This document shows, piece by piece, positions 1-10,600 of a DNA stretch of 53,787 nt. Within the stretch, counting starts at the first letter, position 1. The number at the start of each line of letters is the position of its first letter. This DNA comes from a virus. The position numbers and the translations under genes were made by a program. The notes beneath the pieces were generated by a model. The model worked only from the letters and a program-made list of their open reading frames with translations. It had not been told where the DNA came from and made no database searches. The DNA is taken from the IMG/VR virus record IMGVR_UViG_3300042465_006905, positions 1 through 53,787 of that record; one strand, given 5' to 3'.

Positions 1-2
1 TA

Positions 3-584
3 CAAAACAACATAGAAGGTCAATACTTGTTGGCCGCTATCACTTTCTTTCGTGCCGCAACTAAAATGTGGTTTGGTAAAAGCAAAGGTAACCTAGGTTT
101 CCCACCACCCATGGTATTTTTAAATGGCTACGGAGCCAATTATCTTCCCAATGTGCCTTGTGTGATCACAAGTTTTAGTCATACTATGCCAGCCGAAGTT
201 GATTATGTAGAAGTACCAATGGTCATGCCAGGCAGTGTGGGTGCCGGCGGCATTGGTGGTGCTATTGCTGCCGGAGTAAACGGCTTGATGCAAGGTGGCG
301 GATTGAGTGCCGCACAGTCTGCACTGTCGGGAGGAGTCAACAGTGTACTGGGATCCACAATGGGTCCAGGCGGCGCCGGACTCAATGGACTGCTTGGTTC
401 ACTGACTGGTGGTAAATTTGGAGCAGGAGCCGGTGGAACACAGTCAACCAGATTACCTACATCAAGTCAGTTGACAGTGACTCTACAACCTATCTACAGT
501 CGCACTGCTGTTACTAATTTCAACCTAGATGATTTTGCCGCAGGCCGAATGATAGGCAATGGCAACAAGGGAGGGTTTATTTAA
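3..584 (+). CDS. 48: Baseplate tail-tube cap, gp48-like (5' truncated)
   Basis: The frame is open to the left edge, so this is the C-terminal ~193 residues. In T4-type phages gp48 sits on the gp54 initiator and caps the baseplate end of the tail tube. What is seen: a RAATKMWFG segment near the start of the visible part, then PCVITSFSHTMPAEVDYVEV, typical of cyanophage-type gp48 sequences, and a C-terminal LPTSSQLTVTLQPIYSR strand. Between them lies a Gly/Ala/Ser-rich low-complexity stretch (about window positions 230-440), probably a flexible insertion. The stop codon overlaps the ATG of the gp53-like gene (TAATG). Assignment rests on motif recall plus the neighbouring gp53, gp25 and gp6 genes. 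Confidence 0.7.
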   Translation, partial: QNNIEGQYLLAAITFFRAATKMWFGKSKGNLGFPPPMVFLNGYGANYLPNVPCVITSFSHTMPAEVDYVEVPMVMPGSVGAGGIGGAIAAGVNGLMQGGGLSAAQSALSGGVNSVLGSTMGPGGAGLNGLLGSLTGGKFGAGAGGTQSTRLPTSSQLTVTLQPIYSRTAVTNFNLDDFAAGRMIGNGNKGGFI

Positions 585-886
585 TGGCAGCAAAATATAA
601 TAAAGCCAGCCCTTATTACAGTAGCGATCGATTCGGCCAATTCCTGGATGTCATGATTGATAGACCCATTACCAGCCAAGCCGCCGATGTGCTATACAAA
701 ATAGACAAAGTATACGAACACCGTCCCGACCTGTTGGCATTTGACCTGTATGGTAACCCAGCATTGTGGTGGGTGTTTACACAACGAAATCCTGACATCA
801 TTGAAGATCCCATATTTGATTTTAAGTCGGGTAGAAAAATTTATATTCCTACCAAGGACCAGTTGATGCTAGACCTGGGGTTATAA
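584..886 (+). CDS. 53: Baseplate wedge subunit gp53
   Basis: A 100-residue protein with the strong gp53 signature: YKIDKVYEHRPDLLAFDLYG, then NPALWWVFTQRNPDIIEDP, then FDFKSGRKIYIPT. In T4, gp53 is the last wedge protein added and helps join wedges around the hub. This version is about half the length of T4 gp53 (196 aa) and keeps the conserved core, as is common in marine relatives. The ATG overlaps the stop of the gp48-like gene by one base, which suggests coupled translation. The next gene begins 3 bases after its stop. Confidence 0.88.
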   Translation: MAAKYNKASPYYSSDRFGQFLDVMIDRPITSQAADVLYKIDKVYEHRPDLLAFDLYGNPALWWVFTQRNPDIIEDPIFDFKSGRKIYIPTKDQLMLDLGL

Positions 887-889
887 CCT

Positions 890-3800
890 ATGACCACCAT
901 CCATGTTAATTATGCTACTCAAGAAGAAAAAGATGCTTCCTTAGCAGATGAAAGAGAACAACTAGCACAACTGCAAGAACAATTCAATGCGGCAGACGAC
1001 GCAAGAACCGATGCATCTGCAGACAGACGAGTTGCTAGACAAGAATACATCAGTGCCAGAGCAGGCGTAACAACAGCAAGGCAAAGTGGTGATGCCGCGG
1101 CAATTGCGGCCGCAGAAGCGTTGCTTGCCGTGAAAACAAATGAATTAGATAGGGCCGCAGGTGTCAGTGCGGCCGCGGCCGATACAGCAAACGCACTGTT
1201 GGATCGATTAAACTCGGCCACAGACACACTGGTAGAAAACTCAAAAGCACCAATCTTTGAACAACTATCACCTGCGGCACAAGCACAAGCGGCACAAACA
1301 GCCGAAGATGCTGTAGACGATGACGAAGGTGAAGACCTTGACGATGACGAAAAAGCAAAACTAGAAAACAAAGAAGAAGAAGGCAACGAAAACGAACCTA
1401 GGTTGTTAAACCAAGAAGGTGAAGACAATGACGAAAATGAACGCGAGAATCAACGACTGTTGTCTAGATCGCCAGTCAAAACCAATGCAATAGATCACAC
1501 TCCTGGTGCTACAGATGTTGGCGAAATTATAATTACTGCTAAAAGAGTGTCGGTTCCTACCTACACTCCGCGAACCAATCCATTGCACAACTATGCCACT
1601 TACACTTATAGCATAGCATTATTCATCTTGACCAAAGATGATATTAATTTGTTGACTACCGATCCCGAAGAGTGGAGGCCTGGTGTCGGCACAAGAAAAA
1701 CTTGTTTAGTTGCCAGTGGCGGAAAAAATACCGGACCTTATCAACGAAATGAAAATTTTACTGATGACTTTTATTTTGACAATTTAAAAATGACCACGGT
1801 GATTGGATTAAACAACAGAAGTAAATCTAGTAATGCTGTAGAAATAACATTTGGAATACTTGAACCATATGGTATGAGTTTGTTAGATCGTATTATTGCA
1901 GTGGCCGATGATATCGAAGCACCAAACTTTAAGGCCATGCCATATCTACTAGAAGTAGATTTCTACGGATATGATGATACAGGCAAAGCCATCAAAATTG
2001 ATGACCAACGCAAGCGGATACCCATACAAATAATTGAAATAAAAATCAAAGCAGGAACCAAGGGCACAGAGTATGCAATAAGAGCTATTCCGTGGACTCA
2101 CCAGGCATTGAGTCAAAGTGCCGCTAGTACACCTATTAACCTAGAAGTTAAAGCAAGTACAGTGGCTGAATTCTTTTACAATAACAAAGCAGACCAAGTG
2201 GCTGTTACAGCAACTAACAATGCAAAAAAGACCGCCGATTCAGACTTTATGCGTAAACAACAAGCAAACACCGAAGCAAATCAAACAGATGCAAGGGGTA
2301 GACTAACCGGTAATAATGATCCGCGAAGCCTGAACAAAGTAGAACAAGATCCAGGCGCTCGCCAAATTGATGAAAATAATGCCAGAAGTATTTTAACTCG
2401 TGCATTTGGTGTTAGTAGTTACTGTGGAGGAGTCAATTCTTGGTTCACTGATTTGGTACTTAGGAAACAACGAGGCACAATGGATGAAATTAGAGTTGAG
2501 TTTGGAGCAAAACCGCCCGACTGCCCAATGGACATAGGTTCAAATTCAAATAAAATTACAATACCAAATAATAAAGATTTAACACGAAGTGCCAGCAAAG
2601 AAGATAAACCAGCGGATGCGGCCGCTGCCGCTGCCAAGAATGCAAATCGTGTATTTACAGACGCAAGTGCATTTGCAGTTAGTGCAGGAACCTCAATATT
2701 ACAAGTCATTGACATGGTAATGCGTAACAGCGAGTATATCACCAGTCAGGTTAAAGATCCTGGGAAAGCTCAGCCACAGGAATTGGCACAAAAAGAAGGT
2801 AAACCACTGTGGTGGTACAAAGTTGTTCCCACTGTACAACTTGGGCCCTATGACTATGCACTGAATAAGTTCAGTACCATAACAACTTATCATATTTTGC
2901 CATACCGTGTATACGACAGCAAGCACCCTAACGGTCCCAGCGTTGCACCGCAAGGCAGTATTAAGAACTACTACTATTCTTACACAGGAAAAAACACAGA
3001 CATATTAGATTTTCAAATTGACTTTGATACTTTGTTTTACACAGCAATGACAGCAGGATCTGCCAAATGGCAAGAGGCCCAAATAAACAAAGTAGAACAA
3101 CAAAAAGATGAAGCATCCAAGGAATTGTCTGCAAAAACGCCTGAGGCAGCCGAACTAGTTAATAGACAGATGCGTATAGTATCAACTTTGCCGCAGACCG
3201 CAGGTGGAACACAAAATGGCGTTAAACCAATTCTAGCCACAGACATACAAAATAGCCTATATAGCAACAGTCGTGGCGACATGCTGAACTTAAAATTAAA
3301 AATTATTGGAGACCCAGAGTTAATAAAACAAGACGATATTTACACAAACCCAAGTCAAGGTGGCTATGCCACACAGTCTAGAAGTACTGGTGTAACAGAT
3401 ACTGGTAGTGTTGTGATGGATTCGGGAGAAATATTGGCACAGGTTGATTTTAAAACCATTGTCGACATGGATGAAACCACAGGCTTACCTAGAAAAGATA
3501 AGTACGCAGAAAGTGCTGTGTTTACTGGACTTTATAGAATGTTAACTATTGACAATGTGTTTCAAAATGGTAAATTTGAACAGACAATTGACATGGTTCG
3601 TGTACCTGATGTTATTAACTCAGGTGGTGTGGCTGATAAAAAAGGAAAAGAAGTTATATCCAGTAGGTCTGTGGGTCCTGCCACAGACAATGCTGCCGCC
3701 GGCACACGGACAGTTGACAGCGATGCAGAATCCCAAGCCGACAATCCAAGCGACTTCCAAGGAACAGAAGTTGCGTCGCCGGTGACAGACCCAACTACCA

Positions 3801-3997
3801 CAGAAGGTTTTGGGGTTGATGAAACAGGTGCTACACTAGATGAATCAACACTAACAGAGCCTCCGGCATTGAGTGATGATGATCGACGGCTTTCTGCTAT
3901 AAATGAAACAGCACCTGAAGTAAATATAGATGACTACTATGCCACACAATCAACTGATGCTGAATCATCTGTGGTCAACGATTCAAATTTTGCATAA
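890..3997 (+). CDS. Baseplate hub-like structural protein
   Basis: A 1,035-residue protein. Residues ~5-130 are rich in Ala, Glu and Gln and look like a coiled coil. Residues ~140-195 are very acidic, with runs of D and E. The globular part starts near residue 230 (NYATYTYSIALFIL) and ends near 900 with MLTIDNVFQNGKFEQTIDM, a pattern found in hub or hub-associated proteins of marine T4-like phages. An Ala run lies near residue 577, and the Ser/Asp/Thr-rich C-tail looks disordered. It sits directly before the spike gene, where a gp27-type hub gene would be expected to pair with gp5. The gp27 role is inferred from position and weak motifs. The acidic N-terminal extension is unusual for a hub. 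Confidence 0.55.
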   Translation: MTTIHVNYATQEEKDASLADEREQLAQLQEQFNAADDARTDASADRRVARQEYISARAGVTTARQSGDAAAIAAAEALLAVKTNELDRAAGVSAAAADTANALLDRLNSATDTLVENSKAPIFEQLSPAAQAQAAQTAEDAVDDDEGEDLDDDEKAKLENKEEEGNENEPRLLNQEGEDNDENERENQRLLSRSPVKTNAIDHTPGATDVGEIIITAKRVSVPTYTPRTNPLHNYATYTYSIALFILTKDDINLLTTDPEEWRPGVGTRKTCLVASGGKNTGPYQRNENFTDDFYFDNLKMTTVIGLNNRSKSSNAVEITFGILEPYGMSLLDRIIAVADDIEAPNFKAMPYLLEVDFYGYDDTGKAIKIDDQRKRIPIQIIEIKIKAGTKGTEYAIRAIPWTHQALSQSAASTPINLEVKASTVAEFFYNNKADQVAVTATNNAKKTADSDFMRKQQANTEANQTDARGRLTGNNDPRSLNKVEQDPGARQIDENNARSILTRAFGVSSYCGGVNSWFTDLVLRKQRGTMDEIRVEFGAKPPDCPMDIGSNSNKITIPNNKDLTRSASKEDKPADAAAAAAKNANRVFTDASAFAVSAGTSILQVIDMVMRNSEYITSQVKDPGKAQPQELAQKEGKPLWWYKVVPTVQLGPYDYALNKFSTITTYHILPYRVYDSKHPNGPSVAPQGSIKNYYYSYTGKNTDILDFQIDFDTLFYTAMTAGSAKWQEAQINKVEQQKDEASKELSAKTPEAAELVNRQMRIVSTLPQTAGGTQNGVKPILATDIQNSLYSNSRGDMLNLKLKIIGDPELIKQDDIYTNPSQGGYATQSRSTGVTDTGSVVMDSGEILAQVDFKTIVDMDETTGLPRKDKYAESAVFTGLYRMLTIDNVFQNGKFEQTIDMVRVPDVINSGGVADKKGKEVISSRSVGPATDNAAAGTRTVDSDAESQADNPSDFQGTEVASPVTDPTTTEGFGVDETGATLDESTLTEPPALSDDDRRLSAINETAPEVNIDDYYATQSTDAESSVVNDSNFA

Positions 3998-4006
3998 GGA
4001 TATCAA

Positions 4007-7000
4007 ATGGATTTAAGACTAGGACGCAAATTACCAGATTGGGCAAACCAAGAATCTGTTGGCGGGATGAAGTTTGACAAAGGTATCTATGCTGGTATAG
4101 TCAAGTTAAATGTGGATCCTTTAAGATTGGGCAGATTGCGTGTATGGATATCCGACTACGGCGGAAACGAAGATGATGAACAGGGATGGCGTTGGGTAAG
4201 ATATGCTAGTCCTTTTTACGGCAGTACTACACAAAATGAACGCACTAAAACCAACAGTTATGATCAAACAGAAAGCGTGTACGGCATGTGGGCTGTGCCA
4301 CCCGATGTGGGAAATGAAGTACTGTGTGCATTTATCAACGGAGACCCTGATCGCGGCTACTGGTTTGCCTGCACTACTACACAGAATTTAAGTCATGGTG
4401 CAGTGCCAGCCATTGGTAGATATAGCGAAGGGGTAGACAAAGATGCTGTAAAAAGCAGTCTAGTACGAAACAGTCTCAATAGACCAGAACCAGTATTTTT
4501 ACCGCAGGCCGAGTTCAATGAAAATGATCCAGCCAATATGACAGGCGCTTTTTTAACAAACAAATTACCAGTGCATGAGCCACAGGCTGAAATTATTATC
4601 AATCAAGGCCTAGACACAGATAGAGTCCGTGGTGCCATTAGCAGTAGCAGTATGCGAGACGCACCAAGTAAAGTGTTTGGAATCAGTACCCCGGGTCGGG
4701 CTCCAGACGGCGGCGTTATGCCCAAAGTTAGATTGGGTGGACATACATTTGTGATGGACGATGGTGATAATTCTGGCACCGATCAGTTAATTAGACTGCG
4801 GACCGCAGGCGGTCATCAAATTCTAATGAATGACAGCGAGCAAATCCTTTATATTGCCAATGGTGCAGGCACTGCTTGGATTGAATTTGGAAACTCTGGC
4901 AGAATAGACATGTACAGCATGAAGGGCCTGGCAATACGTACACAGGGCACATTGGATCTACACAGCGATTCAAGTGTAAATATTCAAGGAGACAGTGTGA
5001 ATATCAAGGCACTTGGCAGTTTGCAGATGCAAAGTAGTTCATTCACTGCCAGAGCCAGCACAGGCATGACTTTGTACAGTGCCACAATGGGCCTGGCCTC
5101 AGCAGGCGCATTGACTGTGAATGCCGGCGGGGAATTGGGCATAGCATCAACTGCCGCAGAGCTAAAATTGGTTGGTAGTATGATCAGGCTCAACGAAGGT
5201 GGAGTCGGCACGGTTAGAGATCCCGGCGAAATACAAAACAATGCACTGGCAGACACCAACAGAGATGCAACTACAAGATTATGGAGCACAGTACCGGGAT
5301 CATTGCAGTCCATTGTTACTTCAGCACCAGCACATGAACCGTGGGAACGAAACACAACTGCTGTGTCTGCTGCCGATGCATTTGGTTCTGCAACAACTCC
5401 GGTGTGTACCGATCTTGCACCAATTCCTGTTTTGCCTTCGGGTGGCACAGGTGGTGCAGGGCCATTTGGTGCTTGGATTGCTGAGTACGAATCTAGTGTA
5501 GGTGGATATAATGCGTTTAATCGAGGTTCTAGTCCACCAAGAGGAACAGGATCAATTGGCGGAGAAACAATTAATCTGGTTGATATGTCTATTGCAGAAA
5601 TTTTATCTAAGAGCAAGGATAACGAATCAGATCCGTATAAACGATTATTTGCTGTTGGTAAGTACCAATGTATCCCAACAACTCTCAGCGATGCAGTAAA
5701 AAAATTAAATGTACCTACTACACAAAAATTTACTGTTGATTTTCAAGACATGCTGTTTGTTAAAATATTGTGTAGAGCAGGTATGGCCAGCTACCTTCGG
5801 AGTGGAAATCAAAATGACGAAGCCGCATTGCAACAGGCATGTATTGCAGCCGCGGCACAATGGGCATCAGTACAAGATCCACGAACAGGTCGAGGTGCAT
5901 ATGATGGCCAAGGAACAAACTCAGCCAAAGCCACTGCTGCCGAATGCAAAGCAAAATTAAAAGAACAATGGGCCTGGCTGCGTAAAGATCAAGATGCAGT
6001 TAAATCCAGTGATGGTAGTGTAATAACTGATGGATCAGGCAATGCTATCAAAACAGGTAGTTATGATTCTGATCTAGGAATCAAAGCTGCCGCGGGACAG
6101 ACTGTGGTGAAACAAGCACCTGCAGAGTTTATGAAAAAATCAGATGCTCCAAGTCCAGACTTTTCGTTGGAAGGGCGTGGCACTCTTGGCGATGCAAATG
6201 CCATTCCGGGACTAACCACCCCACAGGTCAAGTCACTAGCGGTACAAATGGCATTTGCAGAAAGTGATAGTAATCCGCAATACAAAACTCAATTCAGAAT
6301 TGGGCGTTATGCAGTAAATGCTGTGATATTATCCGAATATGGATTTATTAAACCTGACTATTTAAAACAGTACGGACAAGACGCAATTACCAAGGCCAAT
6401 GCCTGGACCGGCAAGGGCGGAATAGCCACTATTGACAGCTTCTTGGGAAACTCAACAGCACAAGACGAATGCATGTTTAGTTTTATACAAGATGCGTATA
6501 AAAAATTAACCACAAGCAGTCCCCGTGGAATTGACTTTGGAGATAGTATTTGCGTTGCCGCAGGCATGATCAATGTTGCTTACTTCTTCAGAGAACAAAC
6601 ACAGGTATTTGGCAGCGATGTTAATGCAATGGTTTTGGCAGCCGCACAGTGGCGTAAACAAAACACAGGCAAAGACAATGCAGGTGTATCTCCAGTTAAT
6701 AACTACAATCAAGGACGATATGCCATAGACATATTGAGCCAAGCACCTGCAGCCACATCAACTGCCCCTGTGGGGTCTGCAGGCCCAGGCGCAGACTACG
6801 GAACAGAGTCGGGTGTAGACCCCACAACAGTGATGACATTTACTTCAGGATCGGGCGATTTTGCACATTACAAACAGATGCCAGCTGATGTTAGAACTGC
6901 AATGGAACTGATGGCCAAGGATTATTTTGATCAAACCAGCAAGAAAATTACTATAAACAGTTCGTACAGATCTTTAGAAGAACAAACAGCAATATACAAT

Positions 7001-7219
7001 GCTTGGGTTTCCGCAGGTGGAACAAAAGAAAATCCAAGTGCAGGCGGATTCTATATGCCTAGTAAACCTGCTCCGAGCAGTCCGCACCTGCGAAAAGTTG
7101 CTTTTGATGTTGCCAAGGCAGATATTAACAAGCTAAATCAACTTGGTTTATTGGAAAAATATAACTTTGGCTATCCTTTCCCGGTCAATGACCCAGTACA
7201 CATACAATTTGTAGGGTAA
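4007..7219 (+). CDS. 5: gp5-like spike with three lytic domains
   Basis: A 1,070-residue baseplate spike. Residues ~27-140 match the gp5 N-terminal OB fold (GIYAGIVKLNVDPLRLGRLR; VPPDVGNEVLCAFINGDP). Residues ~240-400 are a short-repeat beta-strand region like the gp5/VgrG triple beta-helix. Three putative peptidoglycan-degrading modules follow. Residues ~485-660 are lysozyme or transglycosylase-like (Glu495 in YESSVGGYNAFNRG; GKYQCIPTTL at 551-560). Residues ~735-910 are a second such module (Glu752 in AFAESDSNPQY; RIGRYAVNA). Residues ~955-1070 resemble an M15/VanY D,D-carboxypeptidase (SSYRS; SPHLRKVAFDV with His1027 and Asp1034; His1065 in PVHIQF). T4 gp5 has one internal lysozyme domain. 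The likely role is to pierce the envelope and locally cut the wall during injection. Confidence 0.82.
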   Translation: MDLRLGRKLPDWANQESVGGMKFDKGIYAGIVKLNVDPLRLGRLRVWISDYGGNEDDEQGWRWVRYASPFYGSTTQNERTKTNSYDQTESVYGMWAVPPDVGNEVLCAFINGDPDRGYWFACTTTQNLSHGAVPAIGRYSEGVDKDAVKSSLVRNSLNRPEPVFLPQAEFNENDPANMTGAFLTNKLPVHEPQAEIIINQGLDTDRVRGAISSSSMRDAPSKVFGISTPGRAPDGGVMPKVRLGGHTFVMDDGDNSGTDQLIRLRTAGGHQILMNDSEQILYIANGAGTAWIEFGNSGRIDMYSMKGLAIRTQGTLDLHSDSSVNIQGDSVNIKALGSLQMQSSSFTARASTGMTLYSATMGLASAGALTVNAGGELGIASTAAELKLVGSMIRLNEGGVGTVRDPGEIQNNALADTNRDATTRLWSTVPGSLQSIVTSAPAHEPWERNTTAVSAADAFGSATTPVCTDLAPIPVLPSGGTGGAGPFGAWIAEYESSVGGYNAFNRGSSPPRGTGSIGGETINLVDMSIAEILSKSKDNESDPYKRLFAVGKYQCIPTTLSDAVKKLNVPTTQKFTVDFQDMLFVKILCRAGMASYLRSGNQNDEAALQQACIAAAAQWASVQDPRTGRGAYDGQGTNSAKATAAECKAKLKEQWAWLRKDQDAVKSSDGSVITDGSGNAIKTGSYDSDLGIKAAAGQTVVKQAPAEFMKKSDAPSPDFSLEGRGTLGDANAIPGLTTPQVKSLAVQMAFAESDSNPQYKTQFRIGRYAVNAVILSEYGFIKPDYLKQYGQDAITKANAWTGKGGIATIDSFLGNSTAQDECMFSFIQDAYKKLTTSSPRGIDFGDSICVAAGMINVAYFFREQTQVFGSDVNAMVLAAAQWRKQNTGKDNAGVSPVNNYNQGRYAIDILSQAPAATSTAPVGSAGPGADYGTESGVDPTTVMTFTSGSGDFAHYKQMPADVRTAMELMAKDYFDQTSKKITINSSYRSLEEQTAIYNAWVSAGGTKENPSAGGFYMPSKPAPSSPHLRKVAFDVAKADINKLNQLGLLEKYNFGYPFPVNDPVHIQFVG

Positions 7220-7226
7220 ATACAGT

Positions 7227-7601
7227 ATGGCAATATATCGCGGATTCAGCACACAAGGACAAACTAAGAAATTTAGAGCCACAGATGCGGCCCTGATCAA
7301 ACAAGACTTGATCAATCACTTCAATATACGCAAGGGTGAAAAACTCATGAATCCAAATTTTGGAACAATTATTTGGGGTATGTTGTTTGAGCCCATGACC
7401 AACGAGCTTAAAACTGCCATGGTAACTGATATTACAGATATTATCAACTACGATCCCAGAGTAAATGTCAACGATGTCACTGTGAACGAACTAGAACATG
7501 GCTTACAAATTATAATAGATTTGACCTATGTTAACAATAATCAAAGTGATGTGCTGTTGATGAATTTTGATAATCAAGCTCAACAAATTACCTACGCTTA
7601 A
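7227..7601 (+). CDS. 25: Baseplate wedge subunit gp25
   Basis: A 124-residue protein of the gp25/GpW-type wedge family. It shows the family core NPNFGTIIWGMLFEPMTN, followed by the aspartate- and valine-rich strands DPRVNVNDVTVNE and the closing LEHGLQIIIDLTY. gp25 joins the wedge to the tail sheath initiation ring and is one of the most conserved contractile-machine proteins, shared with type VI secretion (TssE). Length is normal for the family. It starts 7 bases after the spike gene and is followed by a late-promoter-like site and gp6, the usual order. Confidence 0.92.
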   Translation: MAIYRGFSTQGQTKKFRATDAALIKQDLINHFNIRKGEKLMNPNFGTIIWGMLFEPMTNELKTAMVTDITDIINYDPRVNVNDVTVNELEHGLQIIIDLTYVNNNQSDVLLMNFDNQAQQITYA

Positions 7602-7622
7602 TATAAGCCGTTTTTGTATATG

Positions 7623-7630
7623 AATAAATA
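7623..7630 (+). promoter_or_regulatory. Putative T4-type late promoter
   Basis: AATAAATA lies in the 47-base gap before the gp6 gene and matches 7 of 8 positions of the T4 late element TATAAATA. A start about 6 bases downstream (near 7636) would leave a short leader containing AAGG at 7638-7641, 7 bases before the ATG at 7649. Two more sites with the same core precede genes at 25,467 and 29,677. Confidence 0.55.
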
Positions 7631-7648
7631 CTAGAACAAGGTATATCT

Positions 7649-10600
7649 ATGGCTTTAACCACTCGTCAAACTAATCTCTTAGTCCAACAGGACTGGACCA
7701 AGATCTATCAGACATTCCAATCAGCTGATTTTACCAGTTACGATTTTGAAACCCTACGCAAGACCATGATTGATTACTTGCGTACCACATACCCTGAAGA
7801 TTTTAACGATTTTACTGACTCGAGTGAATACATTGCTCTGATTGACTTGATTGCCTTTATGGGGCAGAGCCTGGCATTCCGTGCAGACCTAAATGCCCGC
7901 GAAAACTTTATTGATACAGCACAGCGCCAAGACAGTGTGTTTAAATTAAGCCGCCTAGTAGGCTACAGTCCCAAGCGCAATGTTGCCGCCGAAGGATATC
8001 TAAAGATAGACAATATCAGTACCACCGAGCAGGTATTTGACAGCAATGGGTCAGATTTAACCAACTTGATCATCAACTGGAACGACAGCTCAAACGAAAA
8101 TTGGTATGAGCAAATGACTGCTGTACTAAATGCCACACTGGTTAATACACAGGTCGTTGGCAAGCCTGGTAGTACAGATATTATTAATAATATTCAAACT
8201 GATGCCTACGGCATCAGTATTGTGCCAAATCAAACACCAGTTTACAGCTTTAGTTCAACTGTGGAAAATCGTACTGTTTCCTTTGAAGCAGTGAGTGCCA
8301 ATACATCTGGCAAAAGTTATGTATACGAACCGGCTCCTATACCCCGTAGTATTTTCAATATACTGTATAGAAACGACAACCTGGGCAACAACAGTAACAA
8401 TACCGGATTCTTTGTATTCTTCAAGCAAGGAGCCTTAAACAAGATTGATTTTAGTCTCAGCGATGCAATTCCCAACAGGTCAGTGGCTATAAATTTCAAC
8501 AACATAAACAACACAGATACTTGGTTGTATGGTGTCACTGCTCAGGGAGTGGCAAGCCAGTCGTGGACACAGGTATCGGCAGTTGCTGGAACCAATGTGA
8601 TTTACAATCAAACTGCCAATAGAAATGTGTACCAGGTTAATACACGGGCAAACGATCAAGTTGACCTGGTATTTGGTGATGGGGTATTTGCCAACATACC
8701 CACAGGAAACTTTACTTTTTATTACAGGCAGAGCAACGGTTTAAATTATAAGATTACCCCAAACGAATTGAATCGTGTTAATATTCCCATTGCCTATGTC
8801 AGCAGAACCGGCAGAGTAGAAACATTGACAGTGACCGCCAGCCTGCATTATACCATTGGCAACAGCTCGTCGGCTGAATCGCTGGCAACTATAAAAACAA
8901 ATGCACCACAACAATACTACACACAGAATCGCATGATTACCGGTGAAGATTATAATATCTTACCGTTTAGTTTGTTTGATACTGTGGTCAAAGTCAAATC
9001 AGTCAACCGCACCAGCAGTGGTGTTAGTAGATTCTTGGATGTGTTGGATGTCACAGGCAAGTATTCAAGTACTAATATTTTCTGCAATGATGGCTATCTT
9101 TACAGAGATACAAATTCAATTGACTCGTTTAATTTCACATTTGAAACAGTTGGCGATGTTAATGAAATTGTGTACGACAGCATTAGACCACTGTTGAGCC
9201 TACAAAAACTTACACATTTTAGATACAATACCACACCTCGATATGCAGTAACTGACAACACAGGAACAAATCCAGTGTACTGGAGCAGCCTAACAAATAT
9301 AACCAATGCTGGAACAGGACAATTGATCAATGCATCAGGATCTGTGTTGAGTTTTGGCAAAGGCGCCAGCATAACCACAGGAAATAGAAACTATGTCAAT
9401 GAAGGTGCGTTGATCAAATTTACAGCACCCACTGGTCAATTCTTTTCTGCACAAAATACACTAAAAACTGGAGTGGCACAATACCAAGGTGAGAAGAACT
9501 ATATCTATGCCTGTGTATTGCGTGGCACAGGATTAGAAACCAATAAACAATTATCCATCAACCAGCATATTCCTGCTGGTGCAATTTTGTCTGCGGTGGT
9601 GCCCATGCAGTCAACAGATTTTGCATTAGATACCAAATCTGGATTGTATGACAATGAAGTGACAGCCACAAGATTGGCAACCGCTATTAGATCATATCAA
9701 AGTTTTGCATTGCGTTACGATTTAACAACACAAACCTGGCGCAAAATTGTTTCTTCCAATGTGAACTACGGAACATTTAGTTTAACTAACGCAGGAGATA
9801 CTTCCGGCACTGGCCTAGACGCCAGTTGGTTAATTTCTGTGGTGTTCAACAACAATCAATTTACAGTCACAACTCGTGGCCTAAATTATGTGTTTGAAAG
9901 TGTTGCAGAAACAACCTTCTACTACGACACAGCATTAAAAGTATACGACAGCAAGTTGGCAAGAACCTTGCATGATCAAATTACCATATTAAAAGTCAAT
10001 CAACAGGCAGATAGCCTGAGCCCCATTGGTCAAGATATCACATGGCAAATCTACAGTAATATTGTTTCATCAGATGGTTATAAAGATCCTACCAGAGTAT
10101 TGGTAACATTCCAAGATTCTAACAATGACGGTGTTCCGGACGATCCAGATTTGTTTGACACAGTGGTCAACTCAACAGTGAACCCTGTTAGAAAATTGGT
10201 ATTCTTTAAACAAATTGTTGACTCCAACAACAATGCATTTATCAATTTAAATCCTGTGGATACGGTGAATGTGGTATTAGATTATGCAACCCTGGGTGAC
10301 ATTAAGTTGGCTGGTGCAGGATATGTTCCTGGCCAAGTTTTCTATGCCAGTGGTGAAAATAAGTTTTACAGTTTGACCAGTACCAATCCCACAGTGATAA
10401 GCTCTGAATTGACAAATTATGTGGCCTACACCGGAAGACAAAGCCTAAGTTTCCAATATCAACACGTGAGTCCAAACAATCGTAGAATTGATCCAAGCCC
10501 AAATAATCTCATGGACTTGTTTGTTTTAACTAAAGATTATTCTAGTAGTTACCAATCCTGGTTACAAGACACCAGCGGCGCTGTTGCAGAACCAACACCT

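Noticed and set aside
919-1428. Antisense Ser/Ala-rich ORF of 169 codons
   Set aside because: Mirrors the acidic low-complexity linker of the hub-like gene and has no motif.
4984-5616. Antisense 210-codon ORF
   Set aside because: Overlies the beta-helix and first lytic domain of the spike gene and lacks any family signature.
7214-7222. GGTAAATAC before the gp25 gene as a late promoter
   Set aside because: It lacks the ATAAATA core; the gap between genes is only 7 bases.
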